Source of the DNA: Acidobacteriota bacterium
Lineage (GTDB): Bacteria > Acidobacteriota > Terriglobia > Terriglobales > Acidobacteriaceae
Length of the DNA: 11,442 nt
Direction: 5' to 3'
NCBI GenBank assembly: GCA_025353435.1
Contig: JANXQR010000017.1
Coordinates: 1 to 11,442, forward strand
Shown here piece by piece: positions 1 to 7,438 of the stretch. Positions within the stretch are counted from its first letter, which is position 1; every line of letters starts with the position of its first letter. The notes under the pieces are model-generated. The model saw only the letters and a list, made by a program, of their open reading frames with translations. It searched no databases and was not told the origin of the DNA. The position numbers were made by a program, and so were the translations under genes.

Positions 1-766
1 CATCCTTGGCAATGTGCGCAGGGCCGGCGGTTTCCCGCTGGCGCGCCGCACTACACTCGCCCAGGATGTAGACAAGTGGGGCACGTTCGACCGTGATCGT
101 ATCGCCGGGAACTACGATCGCCTGATCCGCGTCCTTCTTCAACAGGATGTGCTGAGTTTCTCCACCCGCCCCGTGACGGATCTCGGCGTTGCCATCTGAT
201 AACTCCGTGGGCCCCCCGCTCGCCGTCAGTAGATCGGAAAGCCGGCGCTGACCCATGATGGGATAAATGCCTGGCGTCCTCACTTCTCCCTCAATCGATA
301 CGCCATGGGAGATGTAATCCGTGATCTCCACGGTTACGTTGGGATCCAGCATGATGCCGCCGTCTTTCAATCCCTTCCGAATATCCGCGGCCACATCCCT
401 GGGACGCCGGTTCGAAACCGGCACTGCCCCGACGCCGGCTACATCGATCGTGCCCGAAGGGTCGACGCGAGCGTCCTGATCGAATTCGGGAGTCTCGAAC
501 ACGGAGATATGCAGCCGGTCTCCTACTCCTATCAACAATTCACCCGATGCCGGGTAGTTTCTCCCCGTAGCGGCCGGAGTAATCGACGAAGCCGCTCCGT
601 CGCCGCCAACCTTGATGTTCTTGAAGTTGGTGGTTCGCTGCATCCCCGGAGCACCTGTGGGGGATGCAGAAATATCTGAGCCCTCCTGGGCAATCGACGC
701 TTTTCCGGATAGAGCCAGTGCCAGGAGAACGATTGCGGCTCCGCAGCGCTTATTTGGAGACATCAT
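1..766 (-). CDS. Wza-like polysaccharide export protein (SLBB family), C-terminus cut by window edge
   Basis: Outer-membrane/periplasmic export protein that would form the exit channel for a polysaccharide made by this locus (family knowledge). 255 codons are visible; the 3' end lies beyond the left edge. Residues 1-27 are a Sec signal peptide (basic start, hydrophobic run AIVLLALALS, likely cleavage after ASIA); no lipobox cysteine is evident. Residues about 74-152 match a Poly_export domain (GELLIGVGDRLHISVFE, then DPNVTVEI), and residues 154-190 match a first SLBB hairpin with GEVRTPGIYP. A second SLBB strand starts at about 230 (LVYILGE) but the usual V-x-[RK]-P-G continuation is not seen. 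Start: two adjacent ATGs (766 and 763) follow a strong GGAGGAGG ribosome site lying inside the kinase gene. The gene overlaps the kinase by 17 bases, so translational coupling is likely. Family assignment is secure; which polymer it exports is unknown. Confidence 0.9.
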   Translation of the reverse strand, partial: MMSPNKRCGAAIVLLALALSGKASIAQEGSDISASPTGAPGMQRTTNFKNIKVGGDGAASSITPAATGRNYPASGELLIGVGDRLHISVFETPEFDQDARVDPSGTIDVAGVGAVPVSNRRPRDVAADIRKGLKDGGIMLDPNVTVEITDYISHGVSIEGEVRTPGIYPIMGQRRLSDLLTASGGPTELSDGNAEIRHGAGGETQHILLKKDADQAIVVPGDTITVERAPLVYILGECSAARQRETAGPAHIAKD

Positions 767-3011
767 GTGTTTCCTCCTCCGCCTCAGTGCCGCGCGTATC
801 CCGGGCGTAGTAATTGGAGTAACCGTAATAGCCATATTTGTCTGATCGGAAGTCAATTCCGTTGAGAACGCATCCCAACAAGCGCGCGCCTGTTTGCCGA
901 AGCATGCGGCAGCTGCGCTGCACAATATGCCGGGACGTGCTTCCAGAGCGCACTACCAGGAGAACTCCGTCTACCTCCGCGGCGATGATCTGCACATCCG
1001 ACACGGAGGCAATGGGCGGCGAGTCCAGGATGATGAACTTGTACTTGGTGCGCATCTCCGCCAGCAAGTTCCGGAACTGGCGCGAGCCCAACAGTTGAGC
1101 GGGGTTGGGAGGCGTAAGTCCTGCCGGTATTACATCGAGATATTTCTGTTCGGGCAGGGTACGGACGCAATCGGAAAGCGGTTTGATGCCAGCCAGGTAC
1201 TGCGTCAGACCGGCTCCAGTCACACGCAGTCGCGTTGCGAATGTGGGCCGCCGCAGGTCGCACTCGATGAGCAGGACTTTGTCTTCACCCTGGGCGAGAG
1301 TAAATGCCAGGTTGATTGCCGTGGTCGTCTTGCCTTCCGAAGGGACCGCACTGGTGATGGCTAGGGTGCGCGGTGGTGATCCTGCGTGCGAGAGCAGCAG
1401 TGCCGTCCGAAGCGCCCAGTAGGATTCCATCATGCGGCGCGTCGGGGTATCGAGTTCAGTCTCGGGCCGGGTACCATTCAGCGTGACGGAGCTGCCCGCC
1501 TTTGCCTTTGGAATGGTTCCGATCGATGGCACACCGGTAGATTGCTCCAGCACATCGACATCCAGGATTGACGTATCAAGTGAATCGACGAGGAATGCAA
1601 GAAGGATGCCCACCACCACACCGACGCCAAGACCCACGACCAGGTAGAGCGAGGTGTTGGGAGCGGATTTGTAGATCGGCACCAGCGCGCGATCGATGAT
1701 TTCTACGTCGTTCGCATGGAGCCCGGCAAGAACTCCCGCCTCTTTGAGCTTCTGCAGCAATCCCTGATACAAAGCATACGAAGATTCAAAGTCGCGCTGC
1801 GCAATCGTGTATTGAATCAGATCGGTTTGATGCTGCTGCATCGCGCCCTTGCTGGAGTCAACCGCCTTCTGCAGGCTGCCTTCGGATTCGCGGACCGCAG
1901 CCAACTCGGATGCAGCTTTCTTGCGCGCATTCACCAGGTCCAGATCAATCTGCTGATTCAGCTGATTGATGGCCGTCTTCAGTTCCTTGATGCGCCAATA
2001 ATTCGGACCATACTTCAGACTGTACTGCTGCAGCTGGGTCATGGCGTTGACGCGCGCAGTAAGGAGTCCGCTCAAGACCGGATCGTTCTGCTGCGGAATC
2101 GCATTCGGATCGGAGGTTTCCAGAACATGGTACTGAGCTTCCTTGACCAATCGGTCCGACTCGGCGAGCGTCAGAGCCTGCTGCAACCCCAACAGGCGCT
2201 GTGTGGCCAAAGACTCGGGAGCACCCGATGAGCCGCCGCCAGCCGTGTTGGTGGACACCAGGGTGGTGTTCAGCAGGTCCAGCTTCTTCCCGTACTCGAG
2301 CGCACGGCTCTGTGCAGCCTCGGTCTGCTGGCGCAGATCGCCAAGCTGCTTCGCCAGCCACACGGAAATGGTTTCCTGAGATTTGAAGCGAACCTGGTAC
2401 CCTCGGTCCACGTATTCATCGACCAGCGTATTCGCGATCTTTTCAGAAAGTTGGGGAGAGTGGGTTCGCACCGCAATAAGAATGTTGTCGGTATGAGGGA
2501 TGGCACTCACCCTCACGGCCTTCGACATCGCTTGCAAAATCCTGTAAATCGACGTGGGATTGGAACGGCCCGGAGGCCCTTCCTTCTTCCCTATCTTCGA
2601 AAATGTCTCGTCGTGGTACAAGTCCAACGTTTCCGCAACCCGCAAGGCCAACGTCCTGCTTTTCAACACCGACATTTCGGTCTGAATCTTGGTTTCCGAA
2701 TTTCCGCCCAATAACTGGCTTGCGGGGCTGTCTCCAAACGAAATGTCAGCGCTATTTGACTCCAGGATACGAATTGCCGAGGTTGAATCGAATTCCGGCG
2801 CCTGAAACTTGGCAAACACAAAGGACGCGACAATGCTCACTGCGAGGAAGATGAGTACCCAATACCGTCTCCGGCGAAGCACGACCCAAGCTTCATACAG
2901 CATGGAAGTGTCTGAATCGATCTCGCTCTGGAGTTCGATTCCGACGCTCTCGTCCGAGCGGGTCGTATAAGCAGGATCGGGTGGAAGGGGCTTAAAGTTC
3001 TCCGTTGTCAT
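750..3011 (-). CDS. Wzc-like polysaccharide co-polymerase / BY-family tyrosine autokinase
   Basis: Inner-membrane protein of 753 residues that in this family controls polysaccharide chain length and partners the Wza channel, cycling through tyrosine autophosphorylation. Order: cytoplasmic N-tail; Wzz-type domain from about 38 with membrane segment 1 at about 51-67; a long Gln/Ala-rich coiled-coil periplasmic region about 205-400; GNVR-like stretch about 406-445; membrane segment 2 about 455-476; kinase domain about 525-720. The kinase has Walker A (SAVPSEGKTTT, K561), Walker A' (LLIECDLRRP, D585) and Walker B (FIILDSPP, D663). The C-terminus carries the expected tyrosine cluster (Y726, Y728, Y729, Y731, Y734, Y735) before an acidic tail. 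It is the fused, proteobacterial-style form rather than the split Firmicutes form. ATG at 3011 has no good ribosome site close by (GAGGAAAG lies about 20 bases upstream), so the start is less certain than the identity. It is followed by the overlapping wza-like gene. Confidence 0.96.
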   Translation of the reverse strand: MTTENFKPLPPDPAYTTRSDESVGIELQSEIDSDTSMLYEAWVVLRRRRYWVLIFLAVSIVASFVFAKFQAPEFDSTSAIRILESNSADISFGDSPASQLLGGNSETKIQTEMSVLKSRTLALRVAETLDLYHDETFSKIGKKEGPPGRSNPTSIYRILQAMSKAVRVSAIPHTDNILIAVRTHSPQLSEKIANTLVDEYVDRGYQVRFKSQETISVWLAKQLGDLRQQTEAAQSRALEYGKKLDLLNTTLVSTNTAGGGSSGAPESLATQRLLGLQQALTLAESDRLVKEAQYHVLETSDPNAIPQQNDPVLSGLLTARVNAMTQLQQYSLKYGPNYWRIKELKTAINQLNQQIDLDLVNARKKAASELAAVRESEGSLQKAVDSSKGAMQQHQTDLIQYTIAQRDFESSYALYQGLLQKLKEAGVLAGLHANDVEIIDRALVPIYKSAPNTSLYLVVGLGVGVVVGILLAFLVDSLDTSILDVDVLEQSTGVPSIGTIPKAKAGSSVTLNGTRPETELDTPTRRMMESYWALRTALLLSHAGSPPRTLAITSAVPSEGKTTTAINLAFTLAQGEDKVLLIECDLRRPTFATRLRVTGAGLTQYLAGIKPLSDCVRTLPEQKYLDVIPAGLTPPNPAQLLGSRQFRNLLAEMRTKYKFIILDSPPIASVSDVQIIAAEVDGVLLVVRSGSTSRHIVQRSCRMLRQTGARLLGCVLNGIDFRSDKYGYYGYSNYYARDTRGTEAEEETHDVSK

Positions 3012-3066
3012 GATTTAGGTCTACACATCTACTTTCCTCGAATTTGGCGGATGACCACCTGTAATG

Positions 3067-3082
3067 GGAATTGCTCAATTCC
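3067..3082. promoter_or_regulatory. Interrupted palindrome upstream of the kinase gene
   Basis: The sequence GGAATTG-CT-CAATTCC is a perfect 7+7 inverted repeat with a 2-base centre, lying 56 bases upstream of the kinase start and downstream of the candidate promoter. Its position and symmetry fit an operator for a dimeric regulator of the kinase/export operon, but the only evidence is the symmetry; it could also form a short hairpin in the leader transcript. Confidence 0.3.
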
Positions 3083-3109
3083 TTACGCGTTGCGTTGAGT
3101 GCTAAGAAC

Positions 3110-3136
3110 ATTATCGCTCGAGTTGCTCTAAAGCAA
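3110..3136 (-). promoter_or_regulatory. Possible sigma-70-type promoter for the kinase/export operon
   Basis: On the minus strand TTGCTT (3136-3131) is followed by GATAAT (3115-3110, five of six consensus bases) at 15-base spacing, or by the weaker TAATGT at 17. Either would give a leader of about 95-100 bases before the ATG at 3011. The -35 element overlaps a small hairpin (GTTGCT-ctaa-AGCAAC at 3122-3137). Expected from the gap between the upstream glycosyltransferase and the kinase, but the match is only moderate. Confidence 0.25.
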
Positions 3137-3178
3137 CCAAAATTCTGCCTATTCTGGTCCATAACGGGCTCATCCCGG

Positions 3179-4339
3179 TTACGGGTTTCGAAAAGATCGC
3201 GAAATCGAACCGCGACCAGGATATTCTTCGATCACCTTCATGTACTCCGCAGCGCAGCGGCTAATGGAAAAGCGATCCAGGTCCCGTTCATACCTTCGAC
3301 CCCAGGCGTTGCTTCTGGCTACGTCCTCCAGGCTGTTTCCAAGGTCCTCTGCCGCCGGGGGCGCCCCGATCATGGCCACCCCGGGGTAAGTCCGCAGATC
3401 CTGGAATGCATCGATTCCGCTAAACAAGCAAAATACCCCGGAAGCCAGAGCCTCCAATGCCGCCACACTGTGCGCTTCCCAGCCTGATGGCATGAGAAAC
3501 AGGTCGGCCCCGGCAAGCATTTCGGCGATGTTCCCTTGCGCGCCGACCAGTTGCACCCGGTCTTCGACGCCGCCGTCACGCGCACATCGCAGCACCTTTT
3601 CCATGTATTGCGCGTCCTCGCACAGGCCCGCCAGGACCAGTCGAATATTGCTCATCCCTTTGGCCTGGAGCCGAACCAGCGCTTCAACCGACACGTGCTG
3701 TTGTTTTTGGATCGAAATGCGGCCAACTTGCAGTGCGATAATCTCTTCGCCGGCGGCCGCGTACACCTTGTCGCGCCATTTCCGGTGATCCTTAGCAGGT
3801 TCGGCGAAATGGGCCACGTCGATACCATTGCGAAGGACCCGCGTCGGCATCCTGCCGCGAGTTCTCCGCTGGTAATTTTCGAGGGACTTGGGACTAACCC
3901 CGACCACGCACGCGTTGCGTCCGTAGACGAGACGCTCCAGGCGACCGAGTGCAGGATCAGCCAGGTCGTCATCGGTATGAAGTACTGTAATGACGGCCGG
4001 ACTACGCGTGAGCCGAAGCGCGAGGCGCGTGTAGACGCTGGGCAAAATGGAATGGGCGAAGACTACATCCGGCTTTGCACTCCTGACAGCCGCCCTCATC
4101 CAGCTCAGGCGTCCCCATTTCTCCAGGTTCCGCGCTGGAATATGCAGTTCGCACCCCTGTCTTTCAAGGGACCGCAGTTCACCGGCAAAGTTGTCCTGGG
4201 AAGGACGGAATGCGGCGATGGATGTCCGGTGCCCCGCGGCGGCCTGAATCCGAACCAGGTCTCGCACAAGCACCTCGGCTCCGGAGTATCGCGGCTCAAG
4301 GACGACGTGCATGATGGAGAATTGCCGCCCGATTGCCAT
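3179..4339 (-). CDS. GT4-type glycosyltransferase (GT-B fold)
   Basis: 386-residue cytoplasmic sugar transferase expected to add one sugar from a nucleotide-sugar donor to the lipid-linked repeat unit. The N-terminal acceptor-side domain starts with IMHVVLEPRYSGAEVLVRDL, the usual glycine-containing loop of this fold; the donor-side Glycos_transf_1 domain begins at about 198 and shows LQVGRISIQKQQ (R208, K212), the G-A-D-L-F-L-MPS strand and an E-x7-E motif (E288 and E296 in WEAHSVAALEA). The start at 4339 is chosen because the ATG overlaps the flippase stop by one base (TGATG) and gives a normal N-terminus; a longer reading frame back to 4498 exists but its extra 53 residues have no family character and lie inside the flippase gene. 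The overlap implies an operon with the flippase. Donor sugar and linkage cannot be told from sequence. Confidence 0.93.
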   Translation of the reverse strand: MAIGRQFSIMHVVLEPRYSGAEVLVRDLVRIQAAAGHRTSIAAFRPSQDNFAGELRSLERQGCELHIPARNLEKWGRLSWMRAAVRSAKPDVVFAHSILPSVYTRLALRLTRSPAVITVLHTDDDLADPALGRLERLVYGRNACVVGVSPKSLENYQRRTRGRMPTRVLRNGIDVAHFAEPAKDHRKWRDKVYAAAGEEIIALQVGRISIQKQQHVSVEALVRLQAKGMSNIRLVLAGLCEDAQYMEKVLRCARDGGVEDRVQLVGAQGNIAEMLAGADLFLMPSGWEAHSVAALEALASGVFCLFSGIDAFQDLRTYPGVAMIGAPPAAEDLGNSLEDVARSNAWGRRYERDLDRFSISRCAAEYMKVIEEYPGRGSISRSFRNP

Positions 4340-5748
4340 CAATTCGCCCCCGTTGCAATGGGGTCTTGGGGAGTGAATGAATTGGCGGCCATCCGTTTGC
4401 GAAGAATGCGTGGCAGAATCCACGCCGGAATCATCATGCTGGCCAGCAAATACGCGCCAGCCATTCCCTGGGCTCCAAAATGAGGCACCAAAAGCCAACC
4501 CAGCCCAAGCATGGTCAGATTCTCAACGATCACCAGCGCGGCGACACTCCAAACGCGATCGAGCCCCATCAGCACGATGTAGTGGAAGTGAGTCCATAGA
4601 TTCGAAAACATGTAGAGGCCGAGCGTGATAACCACGATGCGATTGCCGGTGAGGTCAATCTTCCAGATGTGCTCGATGCCCCATGCGCCGGCGGCCATCA
4701 TCAGGATTGCCAGAACTGTGGCAATCGACATGATTGCCCGCCTGATTTTGACTGCCGCCCGCTGGACCCATCCCGAATCGTGGCGCGCCACCGCATCGGT
4801 GAACGCGGGCCAGAGGGGTTGAGTGAAAATTGCCACCGAGGCGCTGGCCAGGCAGCTTGCGCGGTAAATGACTCCAAAAATGTCCGTTTCGAGCGCCGAA
4901 GTCAGATGCCCCATCAAGTAGGTGCCGCCATGCTGCTCCAGGACTCCGGAAGCCTGAATCAACCAGAAAGCAACGCCGACGTGGATGATGGGTCCCAGGT
5001 CGCTGACTCGAATGCGCACGAATCCTGAGAGCAGGTACGGGCGGCGGAAAAACAGGATGATCAGATTTGCCAGTCGGAAAACCACGGGACCACCGTAGAT
5101 AACCAGGATTACGTTTGTGATGGTGGGGTGGAATGAGCGGCACAAAACGACCAGGGCAGCGGTGCTGAGGAGGTTTGAAAGGCACATGCTGAGATTGGTG
5201 GCAACCTGCTCCTGGTAACCGGCCAGTGCCGAATCGACCACTCCCAGAACGATGGAAAGAAACGTGACCAGCACGGCAATCGCGGCAACGTGGATAACCT
5301 CGGCTTGATCGGCTGCATAAGTGGAGCCGAACAGGGTGCCGGCCGGGATGAGCCGAACCGCAGCGAAACATGCGGTGGCGCCGACCAGGGCGGTCGCTCC
5401 CACAAACAGGAAGGCGGCGGCCAATGCACCCGCCTCGTCTCTCTTGTTCCCCTGAGCATGCGCCTTCGCAATGGTCTGGGTTAATCCCGGACCGGCGCCA
5501 AACTGGAACAACGCGAGAGTTGCCAGGGCCGCTGAAAGCAAGAGGTAGAGAGCGAACTGATGGGTTCCCAGAGAGTGAAAAACCAGGGGAATAGCGATTC
5601 CCTGAAGCGCGATTGCCGTGACCTTGCTCATGCCGCTGCTCAGTATGGCCAGGCGCAGCAGTTTGTTGCGCCGCGTCGCGTGGGCGGTTTCGACCTGCTG
5701 CTGTACTAAATGCAATTTTGGTAAATGCAATTTTGGCTTCGAGACCAA
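4339..5748 (-). CDS. Wzx-like polysaccharide flippase (MOP superfamily)
   Basis: 469-residue inner-membrane protein, hydrophobic nearly throughout with roughly 12-14 spans (for example about 62-84, 106-131, 151-173, 190-204, 212-234, 341-358, 370-389, 400-421, 426-447). The stretch TQPLWPAFTDAVARHD (309-324) is typical of MOP-type oligosaccharide flippases, as is the FGAGPGLTQTIA region at 83-94. Its role would be to move undecaprenyl-linked repeat units from the cytoplasmic to the periplasmic face. The start is a TTG at 5748: an in-frame TAG lies directly upstream, a good GGAGGG site sits five bases before it, and the next in-frame ATG (residue 40) would cut into the first membrane segment. 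Near the N-terminus PKLHL is repeated by a perfect 15-base tandem duplication. The stop overlaps the downstream glycosyltransferase start by one base. Confidence 0.93.
   Translation of the reverse strand: MVSKPKLHLPKLHLVQQQVETAHATRRNKLLRLAILSSGMSKVTAIALQGIAIPLVFHSLGTHQFALYLLLSAALATLALFQFGAGPGLTQTIAKAHAQGNKRDEAGALAAAFLFVGATALVGATACFAAVRLIPAGTLFGSTYAADQAEVIHVAAIAVLVTFLSIVLGVVDSALAGYQEQVATNLSMCLSNLLSTAALVVLCRSFHPTITNVILVIYGGPVVFRLANLIILFFRRPYLLSGFVRIRVSDLGPIIHVGVAFWLIQASGVLEQHGGTYLMGHLTSALETDIFGVIYRASCLASASVAIFTQPLWPAFTDAVARHDSGWVQRAAVKIRRAIMSIATVLAILMMAAGAWGIEHIWKIDLTGNRIVVITLGLYMFSNLWTHFHYIVLMGLDRVWSVAALVIVENLTMLGLGWLLVPHFGAQGMAGAYLLASMMIPAWILPRILRKRMAANSFTPQDPIATGAN
5707..5736. repeat. Perfect 15-base tandem duplication in flippase 5' end
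   Basis: The unit TAAATGCAATTTTGG occurs twice head to tail (5707-5721 and 5722-5736) without mismatch, adding five residues (PKLHL) in frame to the cytoplasmic N-terminal tail of the flippase. The AT-rich unit differs from its GC-richer surroundings. The identity of the copies suggests a recent slippage event. Confidence 0.9.
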
Positions 5749-5951
5749 CTAAGCCCTCCAAAGGTGTGAGCAAAAGCAGCGCGGACGTTAGTGCCTATAA
5801 ACCGCTTGAAATCTTGATATTACAGTTAATTGCGCCGACAAGGTTGGCCGCTGTGGAAGTTGAGAATCCAATTTAAGCATTAAAGAAAGATATGAGGTTG
5901 TGCAGACATCATCATAAGCCTGCTTCAACTACGAAACCGAACCATGCGCCT

Positions 5952-7082
5952 TCACTTGTCACCATCGGGGTTAACCAGGGAGATCACGGATTCCGCGAAC
6001 CGCTGAGCATCTCCCTTCTCACTGAATTCGATCGCCTTCCGGCACATGGACTTCCAAAGCTTCTCGTCTTCTGAAAGCATCTCCATAAAGAGAGCCATGC
6101 CGACGGGATTGTCGGGTTCAACCACGAACCCGTTGACGCCTGTTCGGACAAGCAGGTCGCGCGCGCCGCAACGGTCGGAAACGATTACGGGAACTCCCAT
6201 TGCCAGCGCCTCTGGAATCACGTTGCCAAACTGCTCTTCGACGCTCGCAAGCAGCAAGGCAAGCGACGTCGCAAAGGTCTGGCATACGTCAGCGGTCTGC
6301 AGAAAGCCGCGGAAGTGGACGAGGTGCTCGATTCCGGCGTCGCGCGCCTGCTGCCTGAATTCAGCCTCGAGGGGACCTGATCCGCATAGATGAAGACTTC
6401 GGGGAGTCGGCGTGCGTGAGGCATAAATCGCAAACGCCTCAAGCGCCATGCGAACGTTCTTCTTGGGGACGAATCTTGCCACCAATACGAAGTGCCGATC
6501 CCGATGCCCGACTCCTTCGGGAGCTGGTGGAGCGCCGGCAAGCTGTCGTATTCGCGCAGTGGAAACGGCGTTGTAATTTGGCCTGACCTTCTTTGACGGG
6601 ACGCCCAGGAAGCGCATGTAGTCGAGCGACCGCGTGCCTGAAGCAATGCCGCCGTTGTAAGGAAGATAAAACAGGCTCTTCAACATTTCGCGCCACAGAT
6701 GGCGAGGATAGTCGTCATACTTTGAGCATCCGATGGCATAAACACGCCGGCCAAACACGCGAAGGACAAATGCGGTCAATAGTGTGGCGGGATGCTCATA
6801 GTGGCACATGAAATATGAGGCGCCACTGCCCTGGGCCAGGCACCCGCGGAGTGTGCCAATCAGACGCCTGAAGAAAGGGATCGCTTGAATAGACTCGCCT
6901 CGGAAAATGGTGACTTTGTTGAACTTGTGGCCGTTCTCCGGAACCCAGTCATAGACCTCACTGTTGCCTGCGAGTTCAAGGCCGATGACTTCACACCGGC
7001 CGCTAACACTGACAGCAGTCGCATCGCATCGGTCCACATGAAGAGGGCCGAAGTTGTCCCAGACAAAGACAATCCGTTTCAA
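5952..7082 (-). CDS. GT4-type glycosyltransferase (GT-B fold)
   Basis: 376-residue cytoplasmic glycosyltransferase. The N-terminus KRIVFVWDNFGPLHVDRC is characteristic of a subgroup of EPS-locus GT4 enzymes. The donor-binding half begins at about 197 with FVLVARFVPKKN (R203, K207/K208), followed by LHLCGSGPLEAEF, the nucleotide-side glycine turn, and the E-x7-E motif (E283 and E291 in EEQFGNVIPEA), ending with the conserved NGFVVEPDNP. The start is TTG at 7082: no in-frame ATG or GTG lies between the upstream stop (7113-7115) and the conserved N-terminus, and AAGG lies about eight bases upstream. It is separated from the flippase by 203 bases, so it may be transcribed with it or apart. The specific sugar is unknown. 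Confidence 0.93.
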   Translation of the reverse strand: MKRIVFVWDNFGPLHVDRCDATAVSVSGRCEVIGLELAGNSEVYDWVPENGHKFNKVTIFRGESIQAIPFFRRLIGTLRGCLAQGSGASYFMCHYEHPATLLTAFVLRVFGRRVYAIGCSKYDDYPRHLWREMLKSLFYLPYNGGIASGTRSLDYMRFLGVPSKKVRPNYNAVSTARIRQLAGAPPAPEGVGHRDRHFVLVARFVPKKNVRMALEAFAIYASRTPTPRSLHLCGSGPLEAEFRQQARDAGIEHLVHFRGFLQTADVCQTFATSLALLLASVEEQFGNVIPEALAMGVPVIVSDRCGARDLLVRTGVNGFVVEPDNPVGMALFMEMLSEDEKLWKSMCRKAIEFSEKGDAQRFAESVISLVNPDGDK

Positions 7083-7223
7083 CCGTTCGACCTTGTCCGC
7101 ATCAAACCATCCTCAGATGCATCGCTCCAGTGAGCGTAGCCCCCATTCGGCCAAAACTCTCTTAGCCGAGCGAATTCACGATGACGCAGTTGACAATGAG
7201 TGTTCATGGTTTACAGCTACCGT

Positions 7224-7430
7224 TCAGGGTCTCAGGATCTGAGGATTAATTGGCTCGTACTTTCTCAACTCGGCAAGTTCCTTAGCCGACTTGAATAGTC
7301 CATAAGTAAGGAATATACCGAATGTAATCAGCGTTCGTTCTGCACTTCGGGTAGTCAACCTCTCGCCGCCACCCAATTCCTCAACGTACTGTTGCCGTTG
7401 CCGGATGGTTTCGGATACTGTGCAAGCCAT
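7224..7430 (-). CDS. Possible small single-span membrane protein, hypothetical
   Basis: A 68-codon frame from ATG 7430, preceded by a good ribosome site (GAAGGG, seven-base spacing). A longer frame from TTG 7475 is possible but has no comparable site. The product has a polar N-terminus (SETIRQRQQYVEEL), one hydrophobic stretch (TLITFGIFLTYGLF, about residues 33-46) and a charged Lys/Glu-rich tail (KSAKELAELRKYEP). I do not recognise it. It stands alone in the gap between divergent EPS genes. The ATG falls in the loop of a 7-bp hairpin. It may be a real small gene, a remnant, or chance; the ribosome site and membrane segment are the only positive signs. Confidence 0.4.
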   Translation of the reverse strand: MACTVSETIRQRQQYVEELGGGERLTTRSAERTLITFGIFLTYGLFKSAKELAELRKYEPINPQILRP

Positions 7431-7438
7431 CCTTGCAC
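7420..7438 (-). promoter_or_regulatory. Hairpin enclosing the start codon of the small ORF
   Basis: GTGCAAG (7420-7426) and CTTGCAC (7432-7438) are perfect inverted arms around a five-base loop that contains the ATG at 7430-7428 on the minus strand. In RNA this would place the start codon in a loop and the bases just before it in a stem, while leaving the GAAGGG site mostly free. A regulatory role is inference only. Confidence 0.35.

Noticed and set aside
1527..1545. TGGCAC followed by TTGC, resembling a sigma-54 promoter
   Set aside because: Spacing is nine rather than about five bases, and it lies inside the kinase coding sequence.
3536..4483. Long plus-strand frame (315 codons) opposite the glycosyltransferase gene
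   Set aside because: Its product has no domain character and it lies antisense to a gene with clear GT4 motifs; a shadow of GC-rich codon use.
4340..4498. N-terminal extension of the 3179-4339 glycosyltransferase
   Set aside because: The extra 53 residues lie inside the flippase gene and precede the normal family start at the TGATG overlap.
4655..5773. Long minus-strand frame (372 codons) overlapping the flippase in another frame
   Set aside because: Arg/Pro/His-rich nonsense composition, whereas the flippase frame has regular membrane spans and family motifs.
5814..5841. Minus-strand TTGTCG-N16-TATCAA as promoter for the flippase operon
   Set aside because: Only four of six matches in each box in an AT-rich gap; no better than chance expectation, though a promoter in this gap is plausible.
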